This document shows positions 62,034 through 64,000 of a stretch of DNA of 64,000 nucleotides, in pieces (within the stretch, counting starts at the first letter, position 1; the number at the start of each line of letters is the position of its first letter). The translations under genes were made by a program, and so were the position numbers. The stretch comes from Arcicella aquatica (GTDB lineage Bacteria > Bacteroidota > Bacteroidia > Cytophagales > Spirosomataceae), in contig NZ_JAYFUL010000011.1 in NCBI RefSeq assembly GCF_034928825.1, positions 87,041 through 151,040 of the forward strand. The letters are read 5' to 3'. The notes below the pieces were generated by a model, which was given only the letters and a program-made list of their open reading frames with translations, was not told where the DNA came from and made no database searches.

Positions 62034-63635
62034 ATGAGCTTGAAATCAAACAGAAACCTCCAAACACTATTTAAAATGAGAAGGATGATTATTTGTCCAT
62101 TGCTAGTTTCCATATTAAGCTGTTCAAAAGCACAGGTTGTACCAGATAATGTAAAACCAATTGCTGAAAATAAGAAAAGGAATATTAATATTGATGCCAA
62201 TAAAACGTATCAAAAGATAGAACATTTTGGAGCTTCTGATGCATGGTCATGTCAATTTGTGGGTAATTGGCCAGATGCAAGCAGAAATGGTATCGCAGAT
62301 TTATTGTTCAGCCAAGATACTAGTAGTAATGGGCAACCCAGAGGTATTGGTTTGTCTCTTTGGCGATTCAACATTGGTGCAGGAAGTGCAGCAAAAGGGG
62401 ATAACAGTGGTATTAATGACGAATGGAGAAGGGCAGAGTCTTTTTTAAATGACGATGGTACGTATCAATGGGATAGACAAGCTGGTCAGATATGGTTTTT
62501 GAATGCAGCCAAACAGCGTAAGGTTGACCAATTTTTAGCTTTTACAAATTCCCCACCTATACAGTTTACTGTTAATAAAAAAGCCTTTGCTACTGCTGGT
62601 AAATCAAACCTTAGTGCAGATAACTTTGATGCTTTTTCTAGTTTCTTGACTACCGTTATTAAAGGCGTTAAAGACAAAACAGGTATTACGTTTAACTACA
62701 TAAGTCCGGTGAATGAACCGCAATGGGAGTGGAGTGACGGAGGACAAGAAGGAACACCTTTCAAAAACGATGAAATAGCAGGAATAACGCGTTCGCTTAG
62801 TGCAAGTTTATTAAAAGAAAACCTTTCTACAAAGATTAATATAGCAGAAGCTGGGCAACTAGAATTTTTATATTCAGCCAATAACAATGTTGCTAAAGGA
62901 AATCAAATTGTCGATTTTTTTAATCAAACTTCACCAAACTATGTAGGGAACCTGCCTAATGTAGAAAAGGCAATTTCAGGACATAGTTATTTTACAAGCT
63001 CTCCTTTTATACAAGCTCGTGATAAAAGAAAACTATTGTCGGATAGGGTTGCGGAGATACCTTCGCTAAAATATTGGATGTCGGAATATTGTATTCTGGG
63101 TGATAATGCTGGTGAAATGAATGGAAATAAAAAAGACCTAGGCATAGACCCTGCTTTGTATATAGCAAGAACAATCCATAATGATTTAGTGAGTGGTAAT
63201 GCTACAGCTTGGCACTGGTGGATAGCCATATCTCCTTATGATTATAAAGATGGACTAGTTTATATTGATAAAGCCAAATCAGGAGGCAGTTTTAGTGCTA
63301 GCAAAATGTTATGGAGTTTTGGCAATTTTAGTAGATTTATACGACCCAATGCAGAACGAATTGCGGCTGATATTGAAAATGATGATACACAAAACCTATT
63401 GTTAGTTTCTTCTTATAAAGACCTTGCCAATAAGCAGCTTATCACCGTAATCATCAATGCTGATATTAATCCTGTTGATGTAACGCTTTCAGTAAAGAAC
63501 GTAAAAGTTAGCACTGTTAAAGCTTATATTACATCTAAAGATGCTGATTTAAAACCACAAGTAGCTACCAAAATCAATCAAGTTATTACCATTCCAGCTC
63601 GTGCCATCACTACTTTAGTGAGTACATTTGATTAA
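62034..63635 (+). CDS. GH30 glycosidase (endo-beta-1,6-galactanase-like subfamily)
   Basis: This 533-residue protein has a lipoprotein-like signal (LLVSILSCSKA); an ATG at 62076 may be the true start. The GH30 barrel has EHFGASDAWSCQFVG, ISPVNEPQWEWSDGGQEG (acid/base Glu228) and YWMSEYCILGDN (nucleophile Glu351). The pattern GASDAWS with VNEPQWEW resembles, from memory, the subfamily with endo-beta-1,6-galactanases. It probably cuts galactan side chains at the surface. The same family also includes glucosylceramidase and xylanases, so the specificity needs measurement. Confidence 0.88.
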   Translation: MSLKSNRNLQTLFKMRRMIICPLLVSILSCSKAQVVPDNVKPIAENKKRNINIDANKTYQKIEHFGASDAWSCQFVGNWPDASRNGIADLLFSQDTSSNGQPRGIGLSLWRFNIGAGSAAKGDNSGINDEWRRAESFLNDDGTYQWDRQAGQIWFLNAAKQRKVDQFLAFTNSPPIQFTVNKKAFATAGKSNLSADNFDAFSSFLTTVIKGVKDKTGITFNYISPVNEPQWEWSDGGQEGTPFKNDEIAGITRSLSASLLKENLSTKINIAEAGQLEFLYSANNNVAKGNQIVDFFNQTSPNYVGNLPNVEKAISGHSYFTSSPFIQARDKRKLLSDRVAEIPSLKYWMSEYCILGDNAGEMNGNKKDLGIDPALYIARTIHNDLVSGNATAWHWWIAISPYDYKDGLVYIDKAKSGGSFSASKMLWSFGNFSRFIRPNAERIAADIENDDTQNLLLVSSYKDLANKQLITVIINADINPVDVTLSVKNVKVSTVKAYITSKDADLKPQVATKINQVITIPARAITTLVSTFD

Positions 63636-64000
63636 TAAAAATAATGTAGTATAAAAACGGAACAATTTGTGTTTTTGCGGAGCTAGCCTACTTTATTTGT
63701 AGCAAGCACCATGAGTAGATAGCTGTCCTCGCTAAATCTTTTGAATAATTTGTAGCTTAAGTGATATACTGTAGTCTCTCTGAGTTCGCTTTACATAATT
63801 TGTTTCTTGGTTCATAAGAAAGTTTTTTGTGTATCACAATTTTAGAATAAGCTATAATATTTATCCCCTAGCGAGTGATTCAAGTCCTACTGATTACCCA
63901 TAAGTATTGATGTTATATATTTCTTTAATAGTTTGAAATTTTTGGAATCCTCTCCACAGTGTAACACATCCCAAGGGTCTGTTTTTCTGTAAAAGACTTC
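63636..64000. other. Right-end stretch, no complete gene
   Basis: These 365 bases have no complete ORF. On the minus strand from the right edge to 63887 an open frame of 37 codons (for example FYRKTDPWDVLHCGEDSKNF, ending MGNQ) could be the C-terminus of a gene outside the window. I cannot name it and it may be chance. Confidence 0.4.

Noticed and set aside
1..64000. tRNA and rRNA genes
   Set aside because: I saw no cloverleaf-type or ribosomal sequence while reading, but I could not run a tRNA search.
63887..64000. Methyltransferase-like gene end on the minus strand
   Set aside because: Only 37 open codons and no firm motif; recorded as a possible gene end, not named.

Overview
The window looks like chromosomal DNA of a Bacteroidota bacterium, probably a Cytophagales/Spirosomaceae-type organism. 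The evidence is AT-rich DNA, few Shine-Dalgarno sequences, a promoter of the TTTG-N20-TAnnTTTG class, SusC/SusD and ECF-sigma/FecR genes, LytTR/LytS-type two-component genes and Bacteroidota-type GG-leader lanthipeptide precursors. The species cannot be fixed from the sequence.

Positions 1-20.6 kb hold a class I lanthipeptide-type RiPP locus. On the minus strand are a TonB-dependent outer-membrane barrel, two LanC-like cyclases (one lacking two zinc ligands) and the start of a luciferase-like monooxygenase cut by the window edge. On the plus strand are five precursor peptides, a full-length LanB, an S9 (glutamyl-endopeptidase-like) secreted peptidase, two further GG-type peptides without cysteine, a radical SAM/SPASM enzyme, a peptidase-containing ABC exporter, a short HlyD adaptor, and a LytTR regulator with its histidine kinase. 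A 40-residue precursor-like peptide and a receiver-like protein lacking the phospho-acceptor Asp follow. The layout suggests a multi-product lanthipeptide system with a possible second, radical-SAM-modified product.

Positions 20.6-25.0 kb are a defence/mobile segment: a three-gene HipB-HipS-HipT-like toxin-antitoxin operon, an AAA/DUF4143 ATPase and a multiply frameshifted IS5-type transposase.

Positions 25.2-40.9 kb are a [NiFe]-hydrogenase island. It holds two TetR paralogues, small and large subunits resembling the group 2a (Huc/Hup) type, a maturation protease, a TPR protein, hypA-B-F-C-D-E, an NHL-repeat protein, a nickel-permease-like protein and two trailing genes. A TTAGAAA/TTTCTAA palindrome recurs before the second TetR operon, before the hydrogenase genes and, inside a 52-bp perfect palindrome, before hypA. 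It is the likely operator of a TetR regulon. A 160-bp MITE-like element sits inside the operon.

Positions 40.9-45.2 kb are a decayed region with remnants of several transposases (IS5/IS1182-, IS1- and IS4-like), a broken BON-domain gene and small envelope-stress-type genes.

Positions 45.4-48.2 kb hold a small secreted protein and a MuiA-type protein with an inserted carboxypeptidase-regulatory-like domain. Positions 48.2-63.6 kb are a polysaccharide utilisation locus: DUF2264, a BNR_4 beta-propeller, GH88, GH43 with a discoidin-like domain, AraC regulator, ECF sigma, FecR, an STN-containing SusC, SusD and GH30. The enzyme set fits a glucuronate-capped plant glycan such as arabinogalactan-protein side chains, which is an inference. 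The last 365 bases hold no complete gene.
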